A DNA stretch of 37,018 bases from Rikenella microfusus (GCA_020719385.1 DYQK01000022.1:1-37018); one strand, 5' to 3'; counted from the first letter of the stretch, positions 9,801 through 17,841 are shown. Notes: generated by a model from the letters alone, not told the origin. Numbers and translations: made by a program.

Positions 9801-10295
9801 AGTTTCGAAAATTCGATTACTCTTTTTGCCCGAATTTTTCCGCAAAATGCGACTAACAAACGAGTTTTTTGGAATATTTCAAATGATTTTGCAAGAATTT
9901 TAGAGCAAAATGATAGTTCGGCAAGAATTTCTGTTACTTCAATAAATTCGCATTCGAAAAATGTTTATGTTTCTGCAAAAACGGAGGACGGCAATAAAAC
10001 GGATTCGCTTTATTTGAGAATTTTTGTTTCAAATATCGAAAAATTGGAGAAATTTGGCATTTCTGTTCAGCCGAATCCTGCAAAAGAATCGTTTTTTGTG
10101 AAAAATATCTCAAATAAAAAGTTTAAAACTTTTGAGTTAACGATGTTTGACAATTTGGGCAAGGCAAAACTTCGCAAAACACTTTCAAATTCGGAGAGTA
10201 ATGAAATTCGCGTTTCAGGTTTTGCAAAAGGCGTTTATTTGTTGCAGTTTAATCTTGATAATCAAGTTGTTACGACCAAAATTGTTATTGAGTAA
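6861..10295 (+). CDS. Large T9SS-secreted multidomain surface protein
   Basis: A 1144-residue secreted protein. It has a signal peptide (MKKFLLFFVFFVFLTTFLFS), an N-terminal domain of roughly 450 residues with the motif VVPPDTNGDVGPNHYVQ seen in exported Bacteroidota proteins, two Fn3-like units (each with a PNTQYFYKI- or PNTAYHCRI-like strand), three carboxypeptidase-regulatory-like repeats (DSLGKATF, LSGISIF, DSLGKVNF), a BIG2-like Ig domain and a T9SS type A sorting domain (from about residue 1060, with QPNPAKESF and FAKGVYLLQF). The ATG at 6861 starts the signal peptide and fits the -7 box. It shares architecture with the broken adhesin to its left but is intact. Enzymatic activity is not evident; a surface-exposed binding role is the best guess. 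Confidence 0.85.
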   Translation: MKKFLLFFVFFVFLTTFLFSQNEKPEISTAKYFDVSKSLREYKSVPKKNRKEVENEKFVKKPRKKDIPEIDAVRQNSMGNRKMRSPMRNFDGIANANNSGGGVVPPDTNGDVGPNHYVQSVNGMIQVFDKQGNTIFGPVTNATIWSGFSGPWSTTNDGDPIILYDEEADRWLVSQFSVNTPNGTQWELMAISQTPDPTGAYYRYAFQFPYMPDYPKFGIWRDAFFMSCNMFHNNAFVGAGAAAMEREQMILGNPNARMVFFQTPNLPNGNDCYSMLPADCDGIFSPINSPNFFVYFNDDTYGNNDELVIWNFSVNWTNPSLSTFSKTARLNVESFDSRFGNSGDAISQKNTTKKLCSLSDRLMHRVQYRNFGSYQTLVLNHTVDVGTNHAGIRWYELRKTDAEWRIYQQGTFAPDNLNRWMGSIAMNGDGSIALGYSVSGNTLFPSIRYTGRTENDSLGQMTFAEEVICNGNASQTAESRWGDYSMMSVDPTDDRTFWYTQEYVDNVTSWCPWKTKIASFNIGDVNAPSGFAATTLTFNSIKLNWFNNSSSDSVLIATNFSNVFGTPVRNYQISDTLNGGGTVIFLGKADSFFHTSLLPNTQYFYKIWAKTGNLTYSSGITTSATTFELPKPLIISQNIGEINYSSAEINAVINPNNLPTTCKIEYGIMLPYSFLIPMLPDTLTGNQNISVSAKIPNLTPNTAYHCRILAANEAGTTNSSNLTFRTLSLPQISFLVKNTDSLPLRNVKIVLKNDTLFTDSLGKATFLNVFPADSVDFSISKTLFKTIFGKINIPDSSVTFNFVLLPQTFQVTFLVKDSLNQAVSDAKISFNYQISHTNLSGISIFENILPTQNLIFEISKIGFISQKDSLNLDSTNISKEIVLRKEKYRLTFAIIDSLSQVIENAKVTLQKYGEKLSDSLGKVNFENIFSFEKLNFQVSATDFSTFNDSISVTNTNISRKIVLKRNFFHVDSVRIFPRDSSFENSITLFARIFPQNATNKRVFWNISNDFARILEQNDSSARISVTSINSHSKNVYVSAKTEDGNKTDSLYLRIFVSNIEKLEKFGISVQPNPAKESFFVKNISNKKFKTFELTMFDNLGKAKLRKTLSNSESNEIRVSGFAKGVYLLQFNLDNQVVTTKIVIE

Positions 10296-10300
10296 ACTAA

Positions 10301-10332
10301 AAAGTCATCGCTTTTTTGCGATGACTTTTTTT
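10301..10332. terminator. Bidirectional terminator after the surface protein gene
   Basis: An 11-bp stem (AAAGTCATCGC with GCGATGACTTT) and 6-nt loop is flanked by T7 on the plus strand and by T5 on the minus strand. It can end both the rightward surface protein gene and the leftward caspase-STAND operon that stops at 10346. Confidence 0.85.
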
Positions 10333-10345
10333 ATAGAAAAAAATA

Positions 10346-10654
10346 TTACTCATTTAACTCATAATTATCTTCAAAAACTTCTTTTTGCGTTAATTCTTTA
10401 ACATCAGCGGATTTTCCCATTTCAATTTCTGCTTGTTTCTGTGCTTTTTTAAAACAATCTTCCCAATTTTCAATGATTTCTGAATTTGCAATTTTTTTAT
10501 TTTCAAAAGATTCTTTATTTATTTGATTTCTCGCATCATTTATGGAGTAAACCCAACTATGTGAACGTTTTTCTGGTTGCGATTTCCATTTTATTACGTG
10601 CAACATTAAACGTACTAACTGACTTAATAATTTTTTTATTGTAGTTTTATTCAT
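10346..10654 (-). CDS. DUF29-like protein, short paralogue
   Basis: A 102-residue protein carrying the DUF29 signature in its N-terminal half (LVRLMLHVIKWKSQPEKRSH, then SW and an arginine/asparagine-rich helix). Canonical DUF29 proteins are about 140-150 residues; the N-terminal third is absent here. Its C-terminus (WEDCFKKAQKQAEIEMG, then KEVFEDNYE) is similar to that of the gene just upstream (KWTDIFKSAKIAVEAKLN, then SEVFENQYV), so the two are tandem paralogues. The ATG overlaps the upstream stop (ATGA at 10651-10654). It is the last gene of the caspase-STAND operon. The molecular function of DUF29 is unknown; an adaptor or inhibitor role inside the system is speculation. Confidence 0.7.
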   Translation of the reverse strand: MNKTTIKKLLSQLVRLMLHVIKWKSQPEKRSHSWVYSINDARNQINKESFENKKIANSEIIENWEDCFKKAQKQAEIEMGKSADVKELTQKEVFEDNYELNE

Positions 10655-11160
10655 AACTGAAATTTTTCGACATAATTTTTTGTCATTTGAGAAATTGTTT
10701 TTGTTTTCTCAAAATTTTGTTTTCTCGCATATTCTGTAACATATTGATTTTCAAAAACTTCACTCCAAGAAAGTTCTGAAATTAAACATTTCTGATTCAA
10801 TTTTGCTTCAACAGCAATTTTGGCTGATTTAAAAATATCTGTCCATTTTGATTTTAAAAATTCAGCAGTGATACAAGGAATATAATTTAAACGCCACTCT
10901 AAATCTTCGAAAGTATTTTCTATTTCAACCATTATTTCGCCTGTCTGAAATTTTTTGTCTGTCTTCCACAATAAAATTAACTCCATTAATTTTTGCAAAA
11001 CATCAAGCGAATCGTTTTGCTCGGTAAGAGTGATATGCAAAAAATAAATTTCTAAACCTTCAGAAACATCTGCATATTTTTTCTCATCAAGCAAATTTTT
11101 TATTTTTCGAATAGTTAAATAATCCGAAAGCAAACACAATTTTTCCCAATTTGTCTTCAT
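10651..11160 (-). CDS. DUF29-like protein, long divergent paralogue
   Basis: A 169-residue, mostly helical soluble protein. A middle segment (DVLQKLMELILLWKTDKK) and the C-terminal block ending SWSEVFENQY align by eye with the shorter DUF29-like gene that follows, so it is probably a diverged DUF29 member with a complete N-terminal half (NWEKLCLLSDYLTIRKIKN). It starts 7 nt after the STAND NTPase stop and overlaps the next gene by 4 nt, so it belongs to the caspase-STAND operon. I cannot assign a biochemical function; family membership rests on visual similarity only. Confidence 0.55.
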   Translation of the reverse strand: MKTNWEKLCLLSDYLTIRKIKNLLDEKKYADVSEGLEIYFLHITLTEQNDSLDVLQKLMELILLWKTDKKFQTGEIMVEIENTFEDLEWRLNYIPCITAEFLKSKWTDIFKSAKIAVEAKLNQKCLISELSWSEVFENQYVTEYARKQNFEKTKTISQMTKNYVEKFQL

Positions 11161-11167
11161 AAATTTA

Positions 11168-13315
11168 TCAATTTGTTACGTTGAACTTCAAAATTGTGGG
11201 TTCTAAACGCAGGTTGTTGTCTTCTAACTGAATACTTCGAATCACAACTTTTATATTTCCGCTGTTTCCTCTTTTTGTGATGCACTTGCAAAAATTGAAA
11301 ATATTTGTCTCCTCACAAACCACAAAATTGCTGCTTGTCGAGGCTTCGATGCGAAAAGATTTCACAACATTTTTTACATTCGCAAAAATTTCTCTGGGAT
11401 AATCCTTCGCAAATTCCAATTCTAATTTTGCTCTTTGCAAATTTGCGAGAGAAATAGTTTCTTGGTTGTAAAATTCTCCGTTGACAAACAATTTCGGTTT
11501 TACCGAGATTTTTTCTGCTTTAAAAACAATTGTTTTCGTATTTTTCGTTCCTGAATAAACGTTTAAAATTTCCATTTCTACTGGAAAATAACCTTCTTGC
11601 GTTGCAAGAATCTCAAATTCGCCGCGCAACAAACGAGCATCATTATCTGTTATCGCAACATTATTATTTTTTGTGATTCGCAAAATTCTCGCAGATTTGT
11701 CTTTATACAATTTTTTTATCCCGACAAATAACGTTAAACTCTCTTCGGAGGGCAATTTTATTGTTGACAAATTGCTAATCATTCTCTTATATTCCTTGCT
11801 TTTCTGATTTTCTTGTTCCAATTCTTTCAAAATCATTTCGATTTGATTTTTCGATTCCATCAAAAGCTGGTCTTTGATATACAAAGAATCGCGTTTTTCT
11901 CTCAAATTCCTTTCTCGAATATTTAACTCTTGCGTATGTTTTTCCAACTCGTTACTAAACTGAATTTGCAAAGTCCTTCGCTGAAACCATTGTTTGTAAC
12001 CGTAAAAAGTCGGAATACTAAACAGAATCAAAATAAAGACAGCGAGACAAATGATAAAAATTTTCTTATTTCTGATGTGTCTCTGACTTTTTTCGATAAA
12101 AAGTTTTTGCTCAACAGAGACTGACAAATCGGCAAGATGCGGAGTAATAAACAAAATTTCCTCTTTCGTCATGAAAGAGTTGGTCGTTCTGTGTGCTTTG
12201 TACGAACTTTGAATAACTAAAAATGCTTCGGCAGCGGCTTTTTCCTTCGCAGTACGATGTGCCGCAACTTTTGCCGCCAAACTGTCGTGTGTTAACTCAT
12301 AATTGTCATCGTTTAACTGAATAATTCGAAATTCCTCTAATAAATTTAAAATTTTCATTAACTGCATTCGCAAGAGATTGGTTTTTTCCCGCAATTCTTG
12401 GAGTGTTGCTGAAGCGCGCGTGCCTTCTGACGTAATTAAATTTTTTAAAACCGCCCAAACCGTGCCTTTCTCTCCGATATTTTTCTCAATAACTTTCACT
12501 TGCTCCTCTAAGAATCTGCCTAAAACGTCTTTTAATTCGCCGATTCGTTCTAACAATAAACCATCAAAAATACAAATTCCATCTTTTTTCGTGGCATTCG
12601 ACATTAAACGGTCTAAATAAACTTGTAAATATGGCAAATCTACATTCCCTTTCTCGTCAGAGAGATTGCTAATAATTTTGTTTACTATATATTCCTTCTT
12701 TTCAACATAAATATCGCCTTTTTCAATAATATTTGAGATAACATTGAACAAAACATTTTTTCGCATTCTTTCCAGCCGAATCCGATGGTCGTAAATATTG
12801 GGGACAACGGCTTCGAAATCATCAATACACGCAAGATATTCCTCGCGAAGAATCAAAATGATTTTAACATTTAACGTACTTTTCGATATTTCAGACAAAA
12901 AATTTATAAATTCATCATATTCTTCATCTTTCGAAGAGATAAATAATTCCTCGAATTGGTCGAAAATGATGGTTATGGGCAGAAAATAATCGATATACAA
13001 ACTATTTAACGCTTCGATAATCGGAGCATTTGTGCTTATCAAAGTGTCTGCTTTCGAGATAATTGCGTTTCGAAGTGATTTGATAAAATTGTTACCCCTT
13101 CGCACATAAAGCGGAAACCATTCGTCATCGGCATAACGGTTGGCGAGTCCGCACTGAACAATCGAAGTTTTGCCCGTTCCCGACAAACCATAAATTAATA
13201 ACAATTTTGCAGCGCGCGATTTTTCGTATATCTTCTCGGTTTCCTCGTTGCGACCAAAGAAAATATCTTTGTCCTCTTTTGTGTAAGGATTTAAGAATTT
13301 TATTGGGTTTTTCAT
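11168..13315 (-). CDS. Membrane-anchored STAND (nSTAND1-like) NTPase
   Basis: A 715-residue signalling NTPase. The order is: a short N-terminus ending in FFGRNEE (19-25), a P-loop NTPase with Walker A GLSGTGKTS (43-51) and Walker B IIFDQFEELF (116-125), the following LILREEYL (154-161), a winged-helix region ending in LTHDSLAAKVAAH (341-353), one transmembrane helix at about 418-438, a coiled coil (about 447-515) and a beta-rich 200-residue C-terminal domain that may be the sensor. STAND NTPases act as switches that oligomerise on sensing a trigger and activate a linked effector. Here no effector domain is fused; instead its start overlaps the caspase stop (ATGA), making that protein the likely effector. 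The topology places NTPase and C-terminal domain on opposite sides of the membrane. Confidence 0.85.
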   Translation of the reverse strand: MKNPIKFLNPYTKEDKDIFFGRNEETEKIYEKSRAAKLLLIYGLSGTGKTSIVQCGLANRYADDEWFPLYVRRGNNFIKSLRNAIISKADTLISTNAPIIEALNSLYIDYFLPITIIFDQFEELFISSKDEEYDEFINFLSEISKSTLNVKIILILREEYLACIDDFEAVVPNIYDHRIRLERMRKNVLFNVISNIIEKGDIYVEKKEYIVNKIISNLSDEKGNVDLPYLQVYLDRLMSNATKKDGICIFDGLLLERIGELKDVLGRFLEEQVKVIEKNIGEKGTVWAVLKNLITSEGTRASATLQELREKTNLLRMQLMKILNLLEEFRIIQLNDDNYELTHDSLAAKVAAHRTAKEKAAAEAFLVIQSSYKAHRTTNSFMTKEEILFITPHLADLSVSVEQKLFIEKSQRHIRNKKIFIICLAVFILILFSIPTFYGYKQWFQRRTLQIQFSNELEKHTQELNIRERNLREKRDSLYIKDQLLMESKNQIEMILKELEQENQKSKEYKRMISNLSTIKLPSEESLTLFVGIKKLYKDKSARILRITKNNNVAITDNDARLLRGEFEILATQEGYFPVEMEILNVYSGTKNTKTIVFKAEKISVKPKLFVNGEFYNQETISLANLQRAKLELEFAKDYPREIFANVKNVVKSFRIEASTSSNFVVCEETNIFNFCKCITKRGNSGNIKVVIRSIQLEDNNLRLEPTILKFNVTN

Positions 13316-15018
13316 AAAATTTGCTTTTCAAAAATTTCCATTCCTAAATCAAATGGATTTAATTCGTTGTACGGTTTCGAGTCATTTTTCTCAAAACTTG
13401 TCACATTTTGATATAAAAATTGGTCGTTTTCATTTTTCCCCGAATAAAAATAAATATCAGGAATCTCGGTTTTTTTATTCTTTTCTGTCATAATTGCTTG
13501 AGAATCAATGAATAACGGATGCAAATTTATATAATCAACAATAGAATTCTCCTGTTTATTATAATGAATAAACAAAATCGAGTTCGTATTGGTTGCCTCG
13601 CTTCGCATAGAAAATAACTTTTTAAAATCATTTCCCATTTTTTCCCAATTTTCATATTGAACAGGCTCGTCGCCCTGCAAAAGACTAATGCTGTGATTAT
13701 ATTTTATATCTTTGTATTTGGGAAAATTAACTCGCACTTCACGAATCGAAATTAATTTATAATTCACTAAAATACTGATAGATTCTATCAAAATTAAAAT
13801 TGCTTTTTTAATTATGTCTATTGAAACTGCGTTTGTTTTTGCCGTATGTAATTGATTTATCGCATTTTGCAATTTTGTATTTGAGAAATCAATTTTGTGA
13901 ATAAAAATATCTATATTATTTTTTTTCAACTCGGAAATCAAAACGGGCAACAACTCCATATAAAACACATCATCAGGCGAATCAATTCGCATCAATAAAA
14001 TTTTACACTCACTGCTGATAGCAAAATTATTTTTACTTCGACACTTCTCTAATTGTGCGAGATAAACGAAACTTAAAAATTGCAAAATTCTCTCAAAAAG
14101 ATGCAAATAAGCGTCTGTTGACGGTTCTTTGCCAAATAATTTACTCAACGGATGCGAAATCGGATAGGGAAAATGTTGCAAAAGTTTCTGTTTCAACTCG
14201 TTTATCATTTGCGGACTTTGAGAATCAATAATTAATTGCACTTCCTCTTGAAGCGAAGGATTTTCTTTGGAAATATTTTTTATAACATTAACCCATTGAT
14301 TATCAAAATTTTGCACAGGAGCAGCGAAATTATTCTTTGCAACAACAATTTCATCAACTTCGTTTTGCGAGGAAATTTTGGGAACAGGAAAACCTTTCTC
14401 GACAAGATTTTTTTTCAAATTTGAATAAACCTCGCGCCACGTAATCTCGTTTTTCCCGTTGTCTATTCCATTTTTTAAAATATTGAGAAGTTCGTTGGTG
14501 AAAGCAGAAAAATCCGAATCAACAGGATATTTCGAAGTACGATTTCGCGCAGAAGAAGCGATTAATAAATAATTTGACATTAAAAAATTATCAAACGCTT
14601 TTTCACTAAAACACGAATCCATCAATAAAATGACCGTTAAATTTTTATTCTTAGAAAGTGCTTTGTTTATTTCTGTAATTTCATAACCATCAATATCGAT
14701 ATTTTCAACGGTAGAATTCGTTAAAGTGAGATAATGACAACTATTTTCGTCTAAAATTCCGTGACCCGCATAATAAATAACGAGAGTTTTTATGCCATCT
14801 TTGGTGGCGATATTTCTCAATTCTGTTGTTAAACGCGTTTTATCTGTCGGATTTTCCATCACAACAATATGGTCGCGCGTCAGTCCGATGCTTTGACTTC
14901 GCAAAATTTTATCTAAACCCTGAACGTTAGTCCATGCTTGATTTAATGCGTGCAACGACTCATCTGCCGTATATTGACTAACAGCAACTAAAAATGCGTA
15001 TGTACTTTGTGAATCCAT
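13312..15018 (-). CDS. Caspase-like (peptidase C14) protease, first gene of the STAND operon
   Basis: A 568-residue protein with a caspase-fold N-terminal domain (about 1-230). The catalytic dyad is intact: His86 in YYAGHG and Cys136 in LLMDSCFSE. The rest has a helical linker (about 235-340, with PISHPLSKLFGKE and a hydrophobic helix FLSFVYLAQL) and a mixed C-terminal region of about 220 residues that I do not recognise. It is probably a cytosolic protease held inactive until released by its partner NTPase, as in other bacterial caspase conflict systems. The ATG at 15018 follows a -7 box 48 bp upstream. The stop overlaps the STAND start by 4 nt. Protease identity is firm; the role in defence or cell death is inference from the operon. 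Confidence 0.85.
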   Translation of the reverse strand: MDSQSTYAFLVAVSQYTADESLHALNQAWTNVQGLDKILRSQSIGLTRDHIVVMENPTDKTRLTTELRNIATKDGIKTLVIYYAGHGILDENSCHYLTLTNSTVENIDIDGYEITEINKALSKNKNLTVILLMDSCFSEKAFDNFLMSNYLLIASSARNRTSKYPVDSDFSAFTNELLNILKNGIDNGKNEITWREVYSNLKKNLVEKGFPVPKISSQNEVDEIVVAKNNFAAPVQNFDNQWVNVIKNISKENPSLQEEVQLIIDSQSPQMINELKQKLLQHFPYPISHPLSKLFGKEPSTDAYLHLFERILQFLSFVYLAQLEKCRSKNNFAISSECKILLMRIDSPDDVFYMELLPVLISELKKNNIDIFIHKIDFSNTKLQNAINQLHTAKTNAVSIDIIKKAILILIESISILVNYKLISIREVRVNFPKYKDIKYNHSISLLQGDEPVQYENWEKMGNDFKKLFSMRSEATNTNSILFIHYNKQENSIVDYINLHPLFIDSQAIMTEKNKKTEIPDIYFYSGKNENDQFLYQNVTSFEKNDSKPYNELNPFDLGMEIFEKQIL

Positions 15019-15065
15019 CGAAAAAAATTATAAATTTTTTAAAATATTAATTTACAAATTCTGTG

Positions 15066-15073
15066 CAAATTTA
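15066..15073 (-). promoter_or_regulatory. -7 promoter element of the caspase-STAND operon
   Basis: TAAATTTG on the minus strand matches TAnnTTTG and gives a leader of about 40 nt. A TTG exists upstream but at 23-bp spacing, longer than usual, so the promoter may be weak or regulated. The four genes downstream have no internal gap large enough for another promoter. Confidence 0.45.
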
Positions 15074-15196
15074 GATTTTTCCCTTAAATAAACTTTCAAC
15101 ATCAATAATAGAATTTATTTCTTTGTGAAAAATTTTTGCGACAAATGTAAATTATATTTACCAATTTACAAATTTTTGCGAGAAAATTTAAAAAAA

Positions 15197-15223
15197 TTCC
15201 ACTTTTTTTCGAGAAAAGTGGAA
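15197..15223 (-). terminator. Terminator of the BASS-PorP operon
   Basis: A 10-bp stem (TTCCACTTTT at 15197-15206 with AAAAGTGGAA at 15214-15223) is followed on the minus strand by a T6 run. It lies just after the PorP/SprF stop and isolates that operon from the caspase operon. Confidence 0.8.
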
Positions 15224-15234
15224 AATAAAAATGT

Positions 15235-16176
15235 TTAATACGCAGGACAACTATATTTATCCCGCGAAGGACAAATGTTAAACCCAATCATAAACTCGTG
15301 AGAACCAAAATGATTCTGCCACAAAGGACTAATATTCAAATCGAAACAATAACCCAAAAATAATCCGCTTGGCAGTGAAAAACGACAAAGTGCTTGAATA
15401 TCCGTTGTCTCCATATCTAAACCTTTGCGAAAGGAAAAACCCAACCAATGCATTCGTTTATAATGAAGTTTAACATTCAAATCGGCTTGTTTATAGGTTT
15501 CTGTGTTCACTTTAAACGCAACGGAAGGTTCAAAATCCCACTTCTCGCCCATCGAAAAATAATATCCCGTGATAAAAAACAGATATTTCGGATGAGAAGG
15601 TTCTTTCTCGACTTGCGAAAGCGGAGAAATCGGAGCATCTATCAATTCTGCCAATGTTAAACCTGCATACATTTTATTGCTGTACAAATAAACGCCCACG
15701 CGAGCATTCGGAGAAAAAACATTTGCTGTCTCGCCTGTCAATGTTGGGTCAGGATTCACTGATTTTAAATTCGATTCATCTAAGGAAAAGCGAGAACCAC
15801 TCAACGAAGCACCAAAAGATAGAAAAGTGCGGTCATTACTGTTGGAATGTTTGTACCAAAGCATATGATAAGCATACGTCAACTGCAACGACAAGGCACT
15901 ATTCGGGCCATTTGCATCGTGCATAAAATGAACTCCTAAGCCATTGTTGCCCCAAAACCGAGTGTCAAAAGTGATAGTTTGAGTATTCGGTGCTTCCTTG
16001 ATTCCTATCCATTGATGTCTGTCGGTGATACGAATCGAAGGACATTTCTCATAACCCGTATAAGCAGGATTTATCAAATAACGATTCAATAAATATTGCT
16101 CGTAGACAGGAAGTTCTTGGGAACGAAGCAGAAATGAACAAATGATTCCTGCCAAAAGAAAAAAAACTTTTTTCAT
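15235..16176 (-). CDS. PorP/SprF-family type IX secretion outer-membrane protein
   Basis: A 313-residue protein with a signal peptide ending near LLRSQ and the family start ELPVYEQYLLNRYLINPAY, followed by TGYEKCPSIRITDRHQW and a beta-barrel-like pattern of alternating strands (GLGVHFMHDANGP, YAYHMLWY, LSFGASLSGSRF) and the family-type end SHEFMIGFNIC. PorP/SprF proteins sit in the outer membrane and partner with the T9SS or its secreted substrates. Many paralogues exist per genome and only some are core T9SS parts, so this one may be a specific partner rather than the core component. It follows the hypothetical gene by 18 nt and is the last gene of the operon. Confidence 0.9.
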   Translation of the reverse strand: MKKVFFLLAGIICSFLLRSQELPVYEQYLLNRYLINPAYTGYEKCPSIRITDRHQWIGIKEAPNTQTITFDTRFWGNNGLGVHFMHDANGPNSALSLQLTYAYHMLWYKHSNSNDRTFLSFGASLSGSRFSLDESNLKSVNPDPTLTGETANVFSPNARVGVYLYSNKMYAGLTLAELIDAPISPLSQVEKEPSHPKYLFFITGYYFSMGEKWDFEPSVAFKVNTETYKQADLNVKLHYKRMHWLGFSFRKGLDMETTDIQALCRFSLPSGLFLGYCFDLNISPLWQNHFGSHEFMIGFNICPSRDKYSCPAY

Positions 16177-16194
16177 ATTGATAAAATTTTTTTG

Positions 16195-16866
16195 TTAACC
16201 TTGAATATCGTCAGCATTATATTGAAAACCAACACGTTTGCCAGTTTTGATGTTTAATTTTTCCTGCATCTCTTGAATTTGTGCGACAGAAAGAATTTTC
16301 ACAGCGTCATAGGGCGGAACTAACAAATCAAATTCTAAGGCATATTGCATTGCTGACTCAATAATTTTTTTTAAACCTGATTTGTCAATAATCGAAGTGC
16401 CGAAGTTGTTGTACAAAAAACTGAATTGTCTTTTTCCTTCAACGAAATAATGAAAATCTTTGTTTACAAAAATTCTCGCAATTAAGTACCCTAAATCCTC
16501 AAAACGCTCATATTTGAAAGAATCCGCAAGAAAATTGTAAATGTTGATGATGCCACAATACGAAACCTCGTGATTACTTTGCACATACGAATTTTTCCAA
16601 ATACTATGTCCGCGGTCAAACTCGAAGATGTCGGTGTGAAGACTGAAAATTAAAATATCACTGTCAATACGAATTTCACATTGAAAAGTGCCCCTGTCGC
16701 GGTAGGCAACTATTAAACGTTTATTTCCTTGCATTTGCATTGCGTATTCCTTTGCCATCTCCTGCAAAACATCTTTTAACGTCTTAAAAATTGATAAAGT
16801 GTTGTCAAAAACTTTATGTCGAATGGCAGATTTCTGCTGCAAAATGTCAATAATTGATTTTTCCAT
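16195..16866 (-). CDS. Conserved-looking hypothetical protein
   Basis: A 223-residue soluble protein without signal peptide or membrane segment. I do not recognise a named family. It starts with a helical stretch (MEKSIIDILQQKSAIRHKVF, then DVLQEMAKEYAMQM) followed by a beta-rich core (RDRGTFQCEIRIDSDILIF, then LHTDIFEFDRGHSIW) and a short helical tail. The start lies 3 nt after the stop of the transporter gene and the stop lies 18 nt ahead of PorP/SprF, so all three are in one transcript. The coding frame is intact and consistent in codon use with its neighbours. The position suggests an envelope-related function, but nothing in the sequence proves it. Confidence 0.7.
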   Translation of the reverse strand: MEKSIIDILQQKSAIRHKVFDNTLSIFKTLKDVLQEMAKEYAMQMQGNKRLIVAYRDRGTFQCEIRIDSDILIFSLHTDIFEFDRGHSIWKNSYVQSNHEVSYCGIINIYNFLADSFKYERFEDLGYLIARIFVNKDFHYFVEGKRQFSFLYNNFGTSIIDKSGLKKIIESAMQYALEFDLLVPPYDAVKILSVAQIQEMQEKLNIKTGKRVGFQYNADDIQG

Positions 16867-16869
16867 TTT

Positions 16870-17757
16870 TTATTTACTTTTAGAAAGAATAAATTTAACA
16901 GGAATTAAAATAATTGCCCAAATAATTTGCGAAACCATAAAAAACAAATTAATCTTAGGTTCGAAATATAAAATTGTCAAGGTTAGTCCGAGTCCGATAT
17001 TATTTGCTCCTGATGAAAAAATATTCGCAATTTTATCATTCTTCGAGGAACTCAGAAAATATCCTAAAACGTACATTGTCGCATAACAAAGAACCGAAAT
17101 TAGCGCAAAAGTCGGCAAAATAGCAATTTGTTCAAAGAGATAATTTCGATACTTCGCAACTCCAATAATTGTCAACAGAGAAACGCAAAAAATAGAGACA
17201 AAAGTATTATTTTCTTTCATAAAATGTCGAAAATTTCCGATATTTCTCAACGGAAAATGCAAAACCGCAGGAAGAATAATTGTTAAAAGTATGGTTCGAA
17301 ACATTCCAAAACGGTTAATGTCTTCGTTGTGCAAAAAAATCGCACAAAAAATCGGAATAATTAACGGAGCAAGTCCGTTGGTCCAAAACATATGACTGAG
17401 TGCGAGTTCAAAATTTCCCTTGAAAATATTGGTAAATGTCGGCGAGGCGATGGCAACAGGTAACATTAAAAGCAAAAATAATACCGTTGCATAAAATTTC
17501 GAAAAAGAAAAAAATATTGCGTAAATAAGCAGCGGAATAACAATGAGTCTGATAAGGTAGAAAAACAAGGTTTTGCGGGCATTGTGCAAAATAATTTCTT
17601 TTGAAAATTCTGCCTGAAAAAACGCAGAGAAAACCATTATTCCGAGCAAAACAGGAATAACAATTGAAGCATTTTCTTTTAAATCGGGAAAAATAAACCC
17701 AATTCCGCAAGCACACAAAAGAATGACCGAGAAATAATCGCTGATAAATTTTTTCAT
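16870..17757 (-). CDS. Bile acid:sodium symporter (BASS/SBF) family transporter
   Basis: A 295-residue inner-membrane protein with about nine to ten hydrophobic helices. The pattern PVLLGIMVFSAFFQ, LIRLIVIPLL, LPVAIASPTFTNIF and SSGANNIGLGLTLT matches the BASS/SBF fold, in which crossover helices form the sodium and substrate sites. Family members move bile acids, pantoate or other organic anions; the substrate here is unknown. The ATG at 17757 was chosen because the frame upstream of it is translated noise crossing the -7 box and because it starts at a typical N-terminus (MKKFISDYFS). It heads an operon with the hypothetical gene and PorP/SprF. Confidence 0.75.
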   Translation of the reverse strand: MKKFISDYFSVILLCACGIGFIFPDLKENASIVIPVLLGIMVFSAFFQAEFSKEIILHNARKTLFFYLIRLIVIPLLIYAIFFSFSKFYATVLFLLLMLPVAIASPTFTNIFKGNFELALSHMFWTNGLAPLIIPIFCAIFLHNEDINRFGMFRTILLTIILPAVLHFPLRNIGNFRHFMKENNTFVSIFCVSLLTIIGVAKYRNYLFEQIAILPTFALISVLCYATMYVLGYFLSSSKNDKIANIFSSGANNIGLGLTLTILYFEPKINLFFMVSQIIWAIILIPVKFILSKSK

Positions 17758-17782
17758 AAAAATTTTTTCTAAAATAATTTTG

Positions 17783-17790
17783 CAAAGATA
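17783..17790 (-). promoter_or_regulatory. -7 promoter element of the BASS-PorP operon
   Basis: TATCTTTG on the minus strand matches TAnnTTTG exactly and gives a leader of about 20 nt to the ATG at 17757. No TTTG was found at 19-21 bp further upstream. Confidence 0.55.
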
Positions 17791-17841
17791 AATCTTTTTT
17801 CTCAATTTTTTACGTTGAGAAAAAATTTCTCGTTTAAAAAA

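Noticed and set aside
10147-10401. Rightward open frame across the end of the surface protein gene
   Set aside because: It overlaps the coding frame of the surface protein and the terminator, and has the codon pattern of a shadow frame.
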